NCBI GenBank assembly: GCA_934418125.1
Contig: CAKRWT010000042.1
Span: 1 to 19,932, forward strand
Source of the DNA: an uncultured Lachnospiraceae bacterium
GTDB taxonomy: Bacteria; Bacillota; Clostridia; Lachnospirales; Lachnospiraceae
Length of the DNA stretch: 19,932 nt
Direction: 5' to 3'
Shown here piece after piece: positions 13,552 to 19,932 of this stretch; within the stretch, counting starts at the first letter, position 1; every line of letters starts with the position of its first letter. The notes under the pieces were generated by a model that saw nothing but the letters and a program-made list of their open reading frames with translations, was not told the origin of the DNA and ran no database searches. The position numbers and the translations under genes were made by a program.

Positions 13552-14418
13552 CTACCTCCGTCTTCGTTCCTGACCTGACCAGCTGCCGTATACAACCCGG
13601 TCAAGTCCGGCAAAATCCTTTACAACTTCTATCTCCCGAAACCCTTCGGTTTCCATGATAGCGCAGACTTCCTCTGCCTGGTCACAGCCTATCTCATAAT
13701 AGAGCATGCCGCCCCGGCTTAGATAGTCCTTCGCCTTCTTCGTAATTTCCCGATAGAAAAACAAACCGTCTTCTGTCCCATCCAGTGCCATCACCGGTTC
13801 ATAGTCCCTCACCTCCGGCATCAGGGTCGGTATCACATCACTTCTGATATAAGGGGGATTGGACACGATAATATCATATCTTCCCTCCACCCTGGTAAAC
13901 AGGTCGCTTTCCAGAAAGGAAGCCTCCATTTCCGGTTTCTGCTGCCTGATTCTCTCATAATTGCCTCTGGCAACTGCCAGGGCATCCGGGGACAAATCCA
14001 CACCCACACCGGTACAGTCATTGGAATACTGTAACAGGCTTAACAGAATACAGCCGGAACCGGTACACATATCCAGTATCCGCATGCCATCGTGGAGATT
14101 GCGCATCACTTCCTCCACCAGCACTTCCGTATCCTGTCTGGGGACAAGGACTTTGCTGTTGACTGCAAAGGTCAATCCCATAAATTCCTGCTCGCCGGTA
14201 ATGTGCTGCAAGGGAACATGGGCTGCCCGCCTGGCAATCGTTTCCAGATACTGTTCCTGCTCTTCCCCGGTTACCTCTCTGTCACCATGGGCTAACAGGG
14301 TATTTCTGTCGGTTTTACACACATATTCCAACAAGAGTCTGGCATCCAGTGCTGCTTCCGCTATGGCAGCCTCTGTCAGCACCTTTACGCCTTCCTGATA
14401 TATTTCTCTATAGGTCAT
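13552..14418 (-). CDS. prmC: Release factor glutamine N5-methyltransferase
   Basis: Methylates the glutamine of the GGQ motif in release factors using S-adenosylmethionine. It is 288 aa. An N-terminal helical substrate-binding domain (about 1-75) is followed by [14 protein letters not shown] and [11 protein letters not shown]. The Rossmann methyltransferase core shows the SAM loop [15 protein letters not shown] (114-128) and the catalytic NPPY at 187-190. The start MTYREIY was chosen because it is the conserved family start; a longer frame from 14457 would run far into the preceding gene. The first 11 nt overlap the end of the DUF1385 gene, which points to coupled translation. The prmC-prfA pairing is common in bacteria. 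Confidence 0.97.
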   Translation of the reverse strand: MTYREIYQEGVKVLTEAAIAEAALDARLLLEYVCKTDRNTLLAHGDREVTGEEQEQYLETIARRAAHVPLQHITGEQEFMGLTFAVNSKVLVPRQDTEVLVEEVMRNLHDGMRILDMCTGSGCILLSLLQYSNDCTGVGVDLSPDALAVARGNYERIRQQKPEMEASFLESDLFTRVEGRYDIIVSNPPYIRSDVIPTLMPEVRDYEPVMALDGTEDGLFFYREITKKAKDYLSRGGMLYYEIGCDQAEEVCAIMETEGFREIEVVKDFAGLDRVVYGSWSGQERRRR

Positions 14419-15427
14419 TGGAATCCCCATCTTCTCCGTTTTCTTCCACCGGCTCATCCACCAGCCAGGAATCGTCTACCTCGTATCCAAAGGTTTCATA
14501 CAAATAGTTTTTCCAGTCAAACACGGCTTCTACCGCTGCAATTGCTACTTCTGCCATACTTTCGTCCGGCTCTTTGGTGGTCAGCCGCTGCAGCCACATA
14601 CCCGGCGCGGAAATAATCTTAACCAGAATATTATCACTTCTGCCCGCCAGCCGGATGATTTCATAGGATATACCCGCAATTACTGGCACCAGTGCAATAC
14701 GAAGCAATACTCTGTATACCGGATTTTCCACCCGGATAAAGAAAAATACAACAATACTTACCAAAACGACAAACAGCATAAAGCTGGTTCCGCAACGCTT
14801 ATGCAGCCGGGAACTTCTCATTACATTTTTAACCGTAAGAGGACGTCCCTTCTCAATGCAGTTGATGCACTTGTGCTCTGCCCCATGATACATATAGACA
14901 CGTTTAATATCCTTCATCAGGGAAATGCTTGCTACATATACAACAAATATCAGGATTCTTATCAATCCTTCCACAATCGCCAGCAGGGAAGCATTCCGGA
15001 TATAATCCTCGAAAAAGGACGTAATATAATAAGGAAGCACCATGAAAATAGCTATCGCCAGAACCAGTGACAATGCCATTACCAGCCCGCTAAATACTTT
15101 TTCTGCCTTATCCTTAAACAGCTTTTGGAAAGCCCTGTCTGTGGCAGTTTCCCTGGATTCTTCTTCCTCATAAAAGGTAGCAGAGAAATTCAGGCTTCTC
15201 ATGCCCAGAATCAAAGAGTCCAGGAATTGAAAAATGCCCCGGATAAAAGGTACTTCCATCAGTTTGCTGCCATGAATAATGCCATGGTAATGCTCTATCT
15301 CAACCTCTATCTCTCCGTTTGGCTTCCGGACTGCCACGGCATACTGGTCTTTATTTTTCATCATGATGCCTTCTAATACAGCCTGCCCGCCAATGCCGGA
15401 GTATCTTGTATTTTTTTTCTTACTCAT
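14408..15427 (-). CDS. DUF1385 membrane protein (YqhQ-like)
   Basis: A 339-aa protein with the N-terminal family motif GGQAVLEGIMMK (13-24). Several membrane segments occupy about residues 105-265. The conserved YMYHGAEHKCINCIE and KRCGTSFMLFVV lie on the cytoplasmic side of the segments. The His/Glu and Cys positions suggest a metal site, but the family's function is unknown. The C-terminus is acidic. It lies between rpmE and prmC, the standard Clostridia arrangement. The start has AGAGG about seven bases upstream and is only 18 nt past the hairpin following rpmE, so no separate promoter fits in between. Its transcript probably reads through from rpmE. Confidence 0.93.
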   Translation of the reverse strand: MSKKKNTRYSGIGGQAVLEGIMMKNKDQYAVAVRKPNGEIEVEIEHYHGIIHGSKLMEVPFIRGIFQFLDSLILGMRSLNFSATFYEEEESRETATDRAFQKLFKDKAEKVFSGLVMALSLVLAIAIFMVLPYYITSFFEDYIRNASLLAIVEGLIRILIFVVYVASISLMKDIKRVYMYHGAEHKCINCIEKGRPLTVKNVMRSSRLHKRCGTSFMLFVVLVSIVVFFFIRVENPVYRVLLRIALVPVIAGISYEIIRLAGRSDNILVKIISAPGMWLQRLTTKEPDESMAEVAIAAVEAVFDWKNYLYETFGYEVDDSWLVDEPVEENGEDGDSNDL

Positions 15428-15445
15428 ATTTTACCTCTAACAACT

Positions 15446-15475
15446 AAAAGGTTGAGATATGCACCTCAACCTTTT
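15446..15475 (-). terminator. Hairpin between rpmE and the DUF1385 gene, likely leaky terminator
   Basis: AAAAGGTTGAG (15446-15456) pairs perfectly with CTCAACCTTTT (15465-15475) around an 8-nt loop, followed on the minus strand by TTTTAG. The stem is strong but the T-run short. Because DUF1385, prmC and prfA have no visible promoter of their own, partial readthrough is likely. That would give more L31 than downstream products. Confidence 0.75.
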
Positions 15476-15486
15476 TCAAATCACAC

Positions 15487-15693
15487 TTATTTGCTTTCCA
15501 CACCGTATTTCTTATTGAACTTATCAATACGTCCACGAGCCTGTGCAGCTTTCTGCTGACCTGTGTAGAATGAATGACACTTAGAACAAACTTCTACGTG
15601 GATTTCCGGTTTGGTAGAACCTGTTACGAATGTGTTACCGCAGTTACATGTTACTGTTGCCTGATAATATTCAGGATGGATTCCTTCTCTCAT
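15487..15693 (-). CDS. rpmE: 50S ribosomal protein L31, zinc-binding type
   Basis: A component of the large ribosomal subunit near the central protuberance, 68 aa. It starts [10 protein letters not shown], as in type A L31. The zinc ligands are all present: C16 and C18 in TCNCGNTF, and C36 and C39 in [14 protein letters not shown]. This is the C+ form used when zinc is sufficient. The frame extends upstream without a stop, but the start at 15693 is fixed by the conserved N-terminus and the ribosome site AGAGGTG just before it. It has its own promoter and an 88-nt leader with two hairpins, which suggests leader-based autoregulation. Confidence 0.98.
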   Translation of the reverse strand: MREGIHPEYYQATVTCNCGNTFVTGSTKPEIHVEVCSKCHSFYTGQQKAAQARGRIDKFNKKYGVESK

Positions 15694-15726
15694 CTCTTTC
15701 ACCTCTTCTAAACTCAAAAGTAAATA

Positions 15727-15781
15727 GACGTTATACGTCAACTATTGTATTTCTCATCCCACGCTGTCATGGACTGACAGC
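15727..15781 (-). promoter_or_regulatory. Structured 5' leader of rpmE (candidate L31 leader)
   Basis: The predicted transcript begins at a perfect 7-bp hairpin, GCTGTCA/TGACAGC with a 5-nt loop (15763-15781). A second hairpin, GACGT/ACGTC (15727-15739), follows with flanking AATA/TATT pairing. Ribosomal protein leader motifs for L31 are known in several bacterial groups. I cannot confirm that this matches one of them. Confidence 0.5.
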
Positions 15782-15787
15782 TTTTAC

Positions 15788-15816
15788 ATTGTAGCATAGG
15801 TTTTTTGTGTATGCAA
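15788..15816 (-). promoter_or_regulatory. Sigma-A promoter of rpmE
   Basis: On the minus strand TTGCAT (15811-15816), a 17-bp spacer, then TACAAT (15788-15793), each close to consensus. The start point would be at about 15781, giving an 88-nt leader. Confidence 0.85.
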
Positions 15817-15919
15817 GCCCTTTTTCGCACTTTTTATGAAGTAAAAATTTTGCTTTCCCCCATTTTTCACAACAGGAAATCCTGCGTTACAAAGTAACTT
15901 TTTTGTGGAGCAAAAAATA

Positions 15920-16618
15920 TTATATGGTCACTCTCTGTCTGCGGAGCAGTCCCCAGGAGCCTGCTGCCAGAAGCAGTATCAGTAATACGCCGGCTGTCAG
16001 AAGTCCTTCCGGTGTAAGCTGTCTGTCTGCCAGCAACCCGAAATGCTGCATAAGTTTTGCTGCCTTTTCACTTTGGGTCAGATTACTCAGTAAGGCCATC
16101 GAAAAGATAAAACATATCCAGATACCCCAGAAAGCTTTCATGCCAAAGCGTAATATCAAAGCTGCCAGAAAGATTTCCATTACCGGCAGTCCAACCGCAG
16201 CAGCCACGAGCACTTTTCCCTGGAAATACCACCCAATACCGCTGTTATACACTCCCGGATAAAACATCTCCAACAGACCGCTTTCTATTGCTGCCAGCAC
16301 ACCAATCAGCACTTCCAGTACTCCCAGCTCTGCTATGGTAAAAAGCAGATAACCCATCACATAACTTTTCCTCGTGGCACCCATGGAAATTGCCATATTG
16401 AATTCTTCGACAAAGGAAAACATAATACCGAAAAAATGTATCAACAATACTGCCGCTATGGCAAGTATCGTTCCCAGGAAAGGAATTATCTCCTCTGCCA
16501 CTGCTCCACCAATAATGATTAGAATGATATATCCAAACAAATAACCGCCAGCCGCAAACCCAGCAAACTGCAGCAGCTCCTTTTTTCTCGTATGAAACTG
16601 AATTCCCAGTTCTTTCAT
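15920..16618 (-). CDS. ABC transporter membrane subunit (second of pair)
   Basis: A 232-aa integral membrane protein with about six hydrophobic segments. Hydrophilic stretches include FNMAISMGATRKSYVMGY, a loop often seen in ABC-2-type permeases of Firmicutes export or resistance cassettes. It ends with a basic tail, LLRRQRVTI. The start has GGAGG eight bases upstream. The first membrane subunit stops 12 nt earlier, so the two genes are co-translated and probably form a heterodimeric channel with the ATPase at 17314-18189. No strong terminator follows. Two short hairpins (15873-15884 and 15886-15898) lie beyond the stop without a T-run. The substrate is unknown; peptide, antibiotic or lipid export are the usual roles of YtrA-linked transporters. 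Confidence 0.85.
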   Translation of the reverse strand: MKELGIQFHTRKKELLQFAGFAAGGYLFGYIILIIIGGAVAEEIIPFLGTILAIAAVLLIHFFGIMFSFVEEFNMAISMGATRKSYVMGYLLFTIAELGVLEVLIGVLAAIESGLLEMFYPGVYNSGIGWYFQGKVLVAAAVGLPVMEIFLAALILRFGMKAFWGIWICFIFSMALLSNLTQSEKAAKLMQHFGLLADRQLTPEGLLTAGVLLILLLAAGSWGLLRRQRVTI

Positions 16619-16630
16619 TTCCTTTCCTCC

Positions 16631-17290
16631 TTACGCTTTCATCTCGTAGCGTTTCATCACACGAAAAGCTACCAGTATGCTGATGCCATATCCTATAACA
16701 GTAACCAACGCTCCTGCTGCCAGAAGGATTCCCATACTGTTCCGGGAAGCAGACGACCAGGCATTTGCCAAATCTTCTATCTGCATCAACCCAACAAAAG
16801 TACCAACCGCCACCACTACCGCGATAAAAACGACACCGGCAATCATTCCCTTTTGTCCAAAATGCAGTTGTGCTGCCATGCAGAACTGTCCTACGGCACT
16901 AAATAAAACCATTCCTTCGAATATCAGGATATCCTTTGTAACCGACAGGCTTCCACTGTTCATATACTCGGTAAAAAGCACTACCATATAAGCGCTTACG
17001 ATATAGGCTGCGTTCCGGAGCTGCGCTCCCCAAAGAGCTTCTTTTCTGCCGGAACCAAAGGAAATTACCATGGGAATATAGACTCCGGAATAACTGGGTG
17101 CCCCTATATAGGCAAACAGGATACCAATAATAAGTCCATAAAAATGTGCTGTCTCCCAGAATTTTCCAATATCGCCACCCATATTAAAGAGGAATCCATA
17201 CAGTACCGTAAAACCCAACAGAATACCCGTTAACTGCACTCCGTATTTTCCCCAGAAAAGAACGTTTCTTTTCACGATTGCATTTTTCAT
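16631..17290 (-). CDS. ABC transporter membrane subunit (first of pair)
   Basis: A 219-aa membrane protein with about six hydrophobic segments and a cytoplasmic loop ISFGSGRKEALWGAQLRNA, which corresponds to the ISMGATRKSYVMGY loop of its neighbour. The two are probably distant paralogues. The start at 17290 (MKNAIVKRNVLFW) was chosen for the purine-rich AGAGGGATGGAAAG just upstream. An ATG at 17332 would overlap the ATPase gene by 19 nt. It lies 23 nt after the ATPase stop. The ATPase and both membrane proteins form one GntR-controlled cassette. Confidence 0.83.
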   Translation of the reverse strand: MKNAIVKRNVLFWGKYGVQLTGILLGFTVLYGFLFNMGGDIGKFWETAHFYGLIIGILFAYIGAPSYSGVYIPMVISFGSGRKEALWGAQLRNAAYIVSAYMVVLFTEYMNSGSLSVTKDILIFEGMVLFSAVGQFCMAAQLHFGQKGMIAGVVFIAVVVAVGTFVGLMQIEDLANAWSSASRNSMGILLAAGALVTVIGYGISILVAFRVMKRYEMKA

Positions 17291-17313
17291 CTTTCCATCC
17301 CTCTTCCCATTTT

Positions 17314-18189
17314 CTATGCTTCCGCGCCACATAACGCGATAAATAATTTTTCCAGATTAACCGGCTGGATGCTGACTTCATAGCCTTCCGGCAGTTTCTG
17401 TCCCGGCTGTAACAGAATGGTTACACTCTTGCTTCTGCCCATCTTTTCTTCGTGATGCTTCTCGTACCCTTCCGTTGCCTTATCCACCACTTCTGCCATT
17501 CCACTGACGTGATAGCTTCTCTCCAGTAAATCCTGGGTGTTTTCCTTTAATAACAGTTCTCCCTTTTTAATCACAATGACTTCTTCCATCAAATCAGATG
17601 CTTCCTCAATGATATGGGTGGAAATCACGAAGGTACGGTTGCTCTCTGTATACTCTTCCATCAGCTTATGATAAAAGTAATCCCGCACTACCACATCCAG
17701 TCCGGCTACCGGCTCATCCATAAAAGTAAAATCTGCCTTGCTGGCAAGGGCTATGATAATGGTTACCATGGAAAGCATGCCCTTGGACAGCTTATTGATA
17801 CGTTTCTTCGTATCCAGCTCAAACTTTCCTATCAGCTCCTGTGCCATCTCCTCATCCCAGTTCGGATAATAATAGGAAGCATTCCTTAAATATTCCTTGA
17901 CTTTCATGGAGCTGACACCACTTCCGTACAGGTTTACGGACAATTCTCTGGAAAAACAGATGTGGTTCAGTGCTTCCCTGTTCTCCCATACCGGCTGTCC
18001 GTTCCAGGTAACCGTGCCTGCCGATGCCGGATTCTGTGCAGATATGATAGACAGCAATGTTGTCTTACCTGCACCGTTCCGTCCAATCAGTCCGTAGATT
18101 TTTCCTTTTTCCAGGGTCAGGTTTACATCCCGCAATGCCTGTTTGTTTCCATACTTTTTCTCAATATCTTTACAAATAATTGTTTCCAT
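17314..18189 (-). CDS. ABC transporter ATP-binding protein (YtrB-like)
   Basis: The energising subunit of the two-membrane-protein cassette, 291 aa. It has Walker A GRNGAGKTT (36-44), a short-form signature LSKGM (134-138), Walker B FTFMDEP (154-160) and switch histidine H192 in ISTHIIEE. The usual Q-loop glutamine is not obvious: the segment reads HICFSRELSVN. That feature also occurs in some BcrA/YtrB-type ATPases, to my knowledge. The C-terminal ~80 residues are a non-catalytic extension. The start has GAGG about eight bases upstream. It follows the GntR regulator gene after a 115-nt gap containing three hairpins. Export of a peptide or antibiotic is plausible, but nothing in the sequence fixes the substrate. 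Confidence 0.93.
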   Translation of the reverse strand: METIICKDIEKKYGNKQALRDVNLTLEKGKIYGLIGRNGAGKTTLLSIISAQNPASAGTVTWNGQPVWENREALNHICFSRELSVNLYGSGVSSMKVKEYLRNASYYYPNWDEEMAQELIGKFELDTKKRINKLSKGMLSMVTIIIALASKADFTFMDEPVAGLDVVVRDYFYHKLMEEYTESNRTFVISTHIIEEASDLMEEVIVIKKGELLLKENTQDLLERSYHVSGMAEVVDKATEGYEKHHEEKMGRSKSVTILLQPGQKLPEGYEVSIQPVNLEKLFIALCGAEA

Positions 18190-18239
18190 CTTTCATCCTC
18201 ATTCCTGCGCACGCTTTTCTGCCTGTCGGGTTTGTGTCA

Positions 18240-18298
18240 GGTGCGCACCGGCACAAATCCTGTGCTTGAGCTTGAAAATCTTTCCTATCCGGATTTTC
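18240..18298 (-). promoter_or_regulatory. Three small hairpins between the GntR and ATPase genes
   Basis: In minus-strand order: GAAAATC/GATTTTC (18274-18298), GCACA/TGTGC (18251-18265) and the palindrome GGTGCGCACC (18240-18249). They fill most of the 115-nt gap and have no T-run. They may set the ratio of regulator to transporter mRNA; this is speculative. Confidence 0.4.
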
Positions 18299-18304
18299 AC
18301 CCTG

Positions 18305-18670
18305 TTATCTGTTTCCTGTCTGAATCAGCCTGATGACCTCATCTTTATCCAGGCCAATACTGGCTGCCTCTTCCAGCAGTTTCTTTACATAATTATCATA
18401 GAACTCATTCCGTCTGCGGTTTAATATGCCTTCCTTGGCTCCGGTCGCTACGAACATTCCAATCCCTCTTTTCTTATATAAAACGCCTTCGTCTACCAAT
18501 ATGTTGACTCCCTTTGCCGCGGTGGCAGGGTTGATGGCATAAAGCTTTGCCAGTTCATTGGTACTGGGCACCCGTTCTTCTTCCAGCAAAATATTCCGTA
18601 AGATGTCCGTTTCTATCATCTCTGCTATTTGTAGATAAATGGACTTCTCCTGGGTCAGAATCTCATTCAT
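18305..18670 (-). CDS. GntR-family transcriptional regulator, YtrA type
   Basis: A short 121-aa regulator with a winged helix at about 8-75: IYLQIAEMIETDIL, then VPSTNELAKLYAINPATAAK as the helix-turn-helix, and VLYKKRGIGMFV as the wing. The C-terminal tail of about 45 residues is too short for a FadR- or HutC-type ligand domain. That makes it YtrA-like, a class that usually represses a linked ABC transporter. The start at 18670 has GGAAAGGAG upstream. A longer frame from 18760 would begin within the promoter -35, so it is rejected. A strong promoter and a palindrome directly downstream of its -10 indicate autorepression of the whole cassette (inference). Confidence 0.93.
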   Translation of the reverse strand: MNEILTQEKSIYLQIAEMIETDILRNILLEEERVPSTNELAKLYAINPATAAKGVNILVDEGVLYKKRGIGMFVATGAKEGILNRRRNEFYDNYVKKLLEEAASIGLDKDEVIRLIQTGNR

Positions 18671-18715
18671 GCATCCCTTTCTCCTTTCCTTATCGCTTCG
18701 TTTGTTGTGTGGTTC

Positions 18716-18729
18716 ATTACTTATGTAAT
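18716..18729. promoter_or_regulatory. Candidate operator of the GntR regulator
   Basis: The palindrome ATTAC-TTAT-GTAAT lies immediately downstream of the -10, at about +1 to +15 of the cassette transcript. That is an ideal position for repression. AT-rich palindromes of this size are typical targets of YtrA-type regulators. Binding is inferred. Confidence 0.6.
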
Positions 18730-18731
18730 TA

Positions 18732-18760
18732 ACCATATCACTATGATGCATTGTTGTCAA
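18732..18760 (-). promoter_or_regulatory. Sigma-A promoter of the GntR-ABC cassette
   Basis: On the minus strand a perfect -35 TTGACA (18755-18760), a 17-bp spacer, and -10 TATGGT (18732-18737). The transcript would start near 18725, about 55 nt before the regulator ATG. Confidence 0.8.
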
Positions 18761-18776
18761 TTACTTTTTTCACAAA

Positions 18777-18855
18777 GACGAGATACGCTTTGCGAATCTC
18801 GCTCTGATTAGCGGTCGTCAAATGCACATGCAACAGTGCGTGCATCTTCCTCGTC
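18777..18855. repeat. Structured ~80-bp intergenic element with terminal inverted repeat
   Basis: The ends GACGAG (18777-18782) and CTCGTC (18850-18855) are complementary. Inside are a strong stem, CGAGAT-A-CGC / GCG-A-ATCTCG (18779-18801) with a TTT loop, and a second stem, ATGCAC/GTGCAT (18822-18845). It overlaps no gene and lies between a terminator and a promoter. It could be a small RNA-like element, an interspersed palindromic repeat or a MITE remnant. I cannot decide from one copy. Confidence 0.4.
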
Positions 18856-18863
18856 GCCATAAC

Positions 18864-18893
18864 AAAAAAAGACTAACCATTTCTGATTAGTCT
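18864..18893 (-). terminator. Intrinsic terminator after the 196-aa gene
   Basis: AGACTAATC pairs with GGTTAGTCT (one G-T pair) around a 6-nt loop, followed on the minus strand by a run of seven T. It ends the transcript that comes through rho. Confidence 0.9.
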
Positions 18894-18901
18894 CTTCTCC
18901 C

Positions 18902-18928
18902 AAAGCCGTTTGTCCTGTAACAGGCTTT
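18902..18928. terminator. Second hairpin next to the rho-side terminator
   Basis: AAAGCC (18902-18907) pairs with GGCTTT (18923-18928), with an inner CCTGT/ACAGG. On the + strand it is followed by TTTTTCTTTATT and on the minus strand by no T-run. It may be a back-up or + strand-facing terminator. Confidence 0.45.
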
Positions 18929-18942
18929 TTCTTTATTCCGTT

Positions 18943-19533
18943 TTATCCGTCTACCCGGTTCCGATGCCCTTGCTTCTTCCAGATATCCTGCAAGGTCATA
19001 CTGGTATCCGGCGCGACATCTTTCCTCTGGGCAATCTCCTGGGCTTTCGCCATCATATCTGCCGCATACTCATTTGCCAGCTTCGCCGTTCCCAGAATCC
19101 CCTGGTCGTCGGTCTTCATTTCATAAGTCCAGCTCGTTTTCTCCAAATCACTGGCATCACTGTTTTCCTCGCCGGCTGTCCCATTCGCCATCACCTTTAG
19201 CATGGCTCTGGAAGCTGCCGCCGCCCTCTGTTCTGCCGGTGCCAGGGCTACCGCCTTGTCGGCTGCCTCCTTCTGGATTTCCTGTAACCGCTCCATGTCC
19301 TCTTTGCAGTCATCCAGATACTCGTCGATATGGCTCATAAGCTTATCCCACTGTGCATCTGTCATCTTGCGCCAGTCATCTTCCCTTGCGATATTCTCCG
19401 GTGTCAGCTTACGGGCTTCCATCATGGCTTCTTTAATCGCTTTAAATTCCTCTGCCGCACTCTCCGGTTTCTTATCTGTCCCGGACTGGTAACCGGGATA
19501 AAAGTTCCGGTTAAACTGATTGTTTACCTCCAT
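18943..19533 (-). CDS. Hypothetical protein, charged and helical, downstream of rho
   Basis: A 196-aa protein that I do not recognise. It has no signal peptide or membrane segment. The N-terminus is Asn/Tyr/Gln-rich (NNQFNRNFYPGYQSG). It is followed by a long, highly charged, probably coiled-coil region from about 25 to 115, with WRKMTDAQWDKLMSHIDEYL and an Ala-rich stretch near AAAASRAMLKVMANG. A second helical part follows at 145-175. The start at 19533 has AAGGAG just upstream; an ATG at 19560 has none. It lies 56 nt after rho without a terminator or promoter in between, so it is probably co-transcribed with rho and stopped by the hairpin at 18864-18893. In length and composition it is reminiscent of the 247-aa protein at 11225-11968, but I see no clear homology. 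Confidence 0.75.
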   Translation of the reverse strand: MEVNNQFNRNFYPGYQSGTDKKPESAAEEFKAIKEAMMEARKLTPENIAREDDWRKMTDAQWDKLMSHIDEYLDDCKEDMERLQEIQKEAADKAVALAPAEQRAAAASRAMLKVMANGTAGEENSDASDLEKTSWTYEMKTDDQGILGTAKLANEYAADMMAKAQEIAQRKDVAPDTSMTLQDIWKKQGHRNRVDG

Positions 19534-19589
19534 GTTTCTCCTTTCCGCAACCGCTCCCATAAAATGGCTGCCTTCACCTGGGAAAAATT

Positions 19590-19932
19590 TTAGATAAACT
19601 TCATCTTCTTTACCATGTTGACAAATTCAAAATTGTTCTTCGTTCTGGCAAACATATCCAGGATTTTCTCTACCGCCTCATCCGGCTTTAAGCCATTTAA
19701 CGCTTTACGGATAATATTGATCGCTTCCAGCTCTTCCGGTGTAAGAAGTAAATCTTCTCTTCTGGTACTGGATTTTGGAATATCAATCGCCGGGAATACC
19801 CTCTTCTCCGACAGCTTACGGTCTAAGACGATTTCCATGTTACCGGTTCCCTTAAACTCTTCGTAAACCACATCATCCATCTTGCTTCCGGTTTCTACTA
19901 ACGCCGTTGCCAGAATGGTAAGGCTTCCACCC
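19590..19932 (-). CDS. rho: Transcription termination factor Rho, C-terminal part (5' end outside window)
   Basis: The last 113 codons of the hexameric RNA-dependent ATPase that ends untranslated transcripts. The frame is open to the window edge and reads [20 protein letters not shown], then [31 protein letters not shown] and the C-terminal [19 protein letters not shown]. These are the Rho R-loop region (ETGSKMDD) and the conserved C-terminal helices. The RNA-binding domain and Walker motifs are off the window. The internal ATG at 19880 is not a start, because the upstream codons are also rho sequence. Confidence 0.97.
   Translation of the reverse strand, partial: GGSLTILATALVETGSKMDDVVYEEFKGTGNMEIVLDRKLSEKRVFPAIDIPKSSTRREDLLLTPEELEAINIIRKALNGLKPDEAVEKILDMFARTKNNFEFVNMVKKMKFI

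Noticed and set aside
13552..14457. prmC starting at 14457
   Set aside because: It would overlap the DUF1385 gene by about 50 nt and add residues not found in the family; the conserved start is at 14418.
16631..17332. Longer start for the first membrane subunit (ATG at 17332)
   Set aside because: It overlaps the end of the ATPase gene and adds a charged stretch before the first membrane segment; the ATG at 17290 fits better.
18671..18760. Longer start for the GntR regulator (ATG at 18760)
   Set aside because: It would translate through the promoter and operator; the ATG at 18670 has a good ribosome site and gives the normal YtrA-type length.

Overview
Organism. The window looks chromosomal and most like a motile, gut-type Lachnospiraceae (Clostridia, Bacillota). 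Supporting this: strong AAGGAGG-type ribosome sites, YesM/YesN-type regulators, a four-cysteine ribosomal protein L31, the core block rho / rpmE / DUF1385 / prmC / prfA, a flagellar-type (sigma-28) promoter and a chemotaxis receptor. The genus is inference. Every gene I accept lies on the minus strand, so the text below runs from high to low coordinates.

Right part (19932 to 15920). The 3' end of rho is followed by an unrecognised 196-aa coiled-coil-like protein and tandem terminator hairpins. An ~80-bp structured intergenic element comes next. Then there is a self-contained cassette: a short GntR (YtrA-type) repressor with a clear promoter and palindromic operator, an ABC ATPase and two membrane subunits.

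Middle (15919 to 11225). rpmE has its own promoter and a leader that starts with a hairpin. It is followed by a DUF1385 membrane protein, prmC and prfA, tightly packed or overlapping. After the prfA terminator is a ~500-bp gap holding a decayed piece of a family-4 glycosidase gene and a sigma-28-like promoter. That promoter drives an uncharacterised 247-aa protein that ends in a strong terminator.

Left part (10902 to 1), the most interesting region. One apparent operon of at least eight genes encodes: an intact RbsA/MglA-type sugar ABC ATPase; its RbsC-type permease; a lipoprotein carrying two complete ~85%-identical sugar-binding domains in tandem; a YesN-type response regulator; a YesM-type histidine kinase with almost no extracellular part; a second RbsA/MglA-like protein that has lost every ATPase motif in both halves; a fructokinase-like ROK sugar kinase; and a soluble chemotaxis receptor. 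A further gene begins at the window edge. My reading is a sugar uptake and sensing system in which a binding protein and a catalytically dead transporter ATPase feed a two-component system, with a link to chemotaxis. The parts are visible in the sequence; the wiring is inference.

I saw no rRNA, tRNA, CRISPR array, insertion sequence or prophage gene. On the + strand I saw only antisense shadows.
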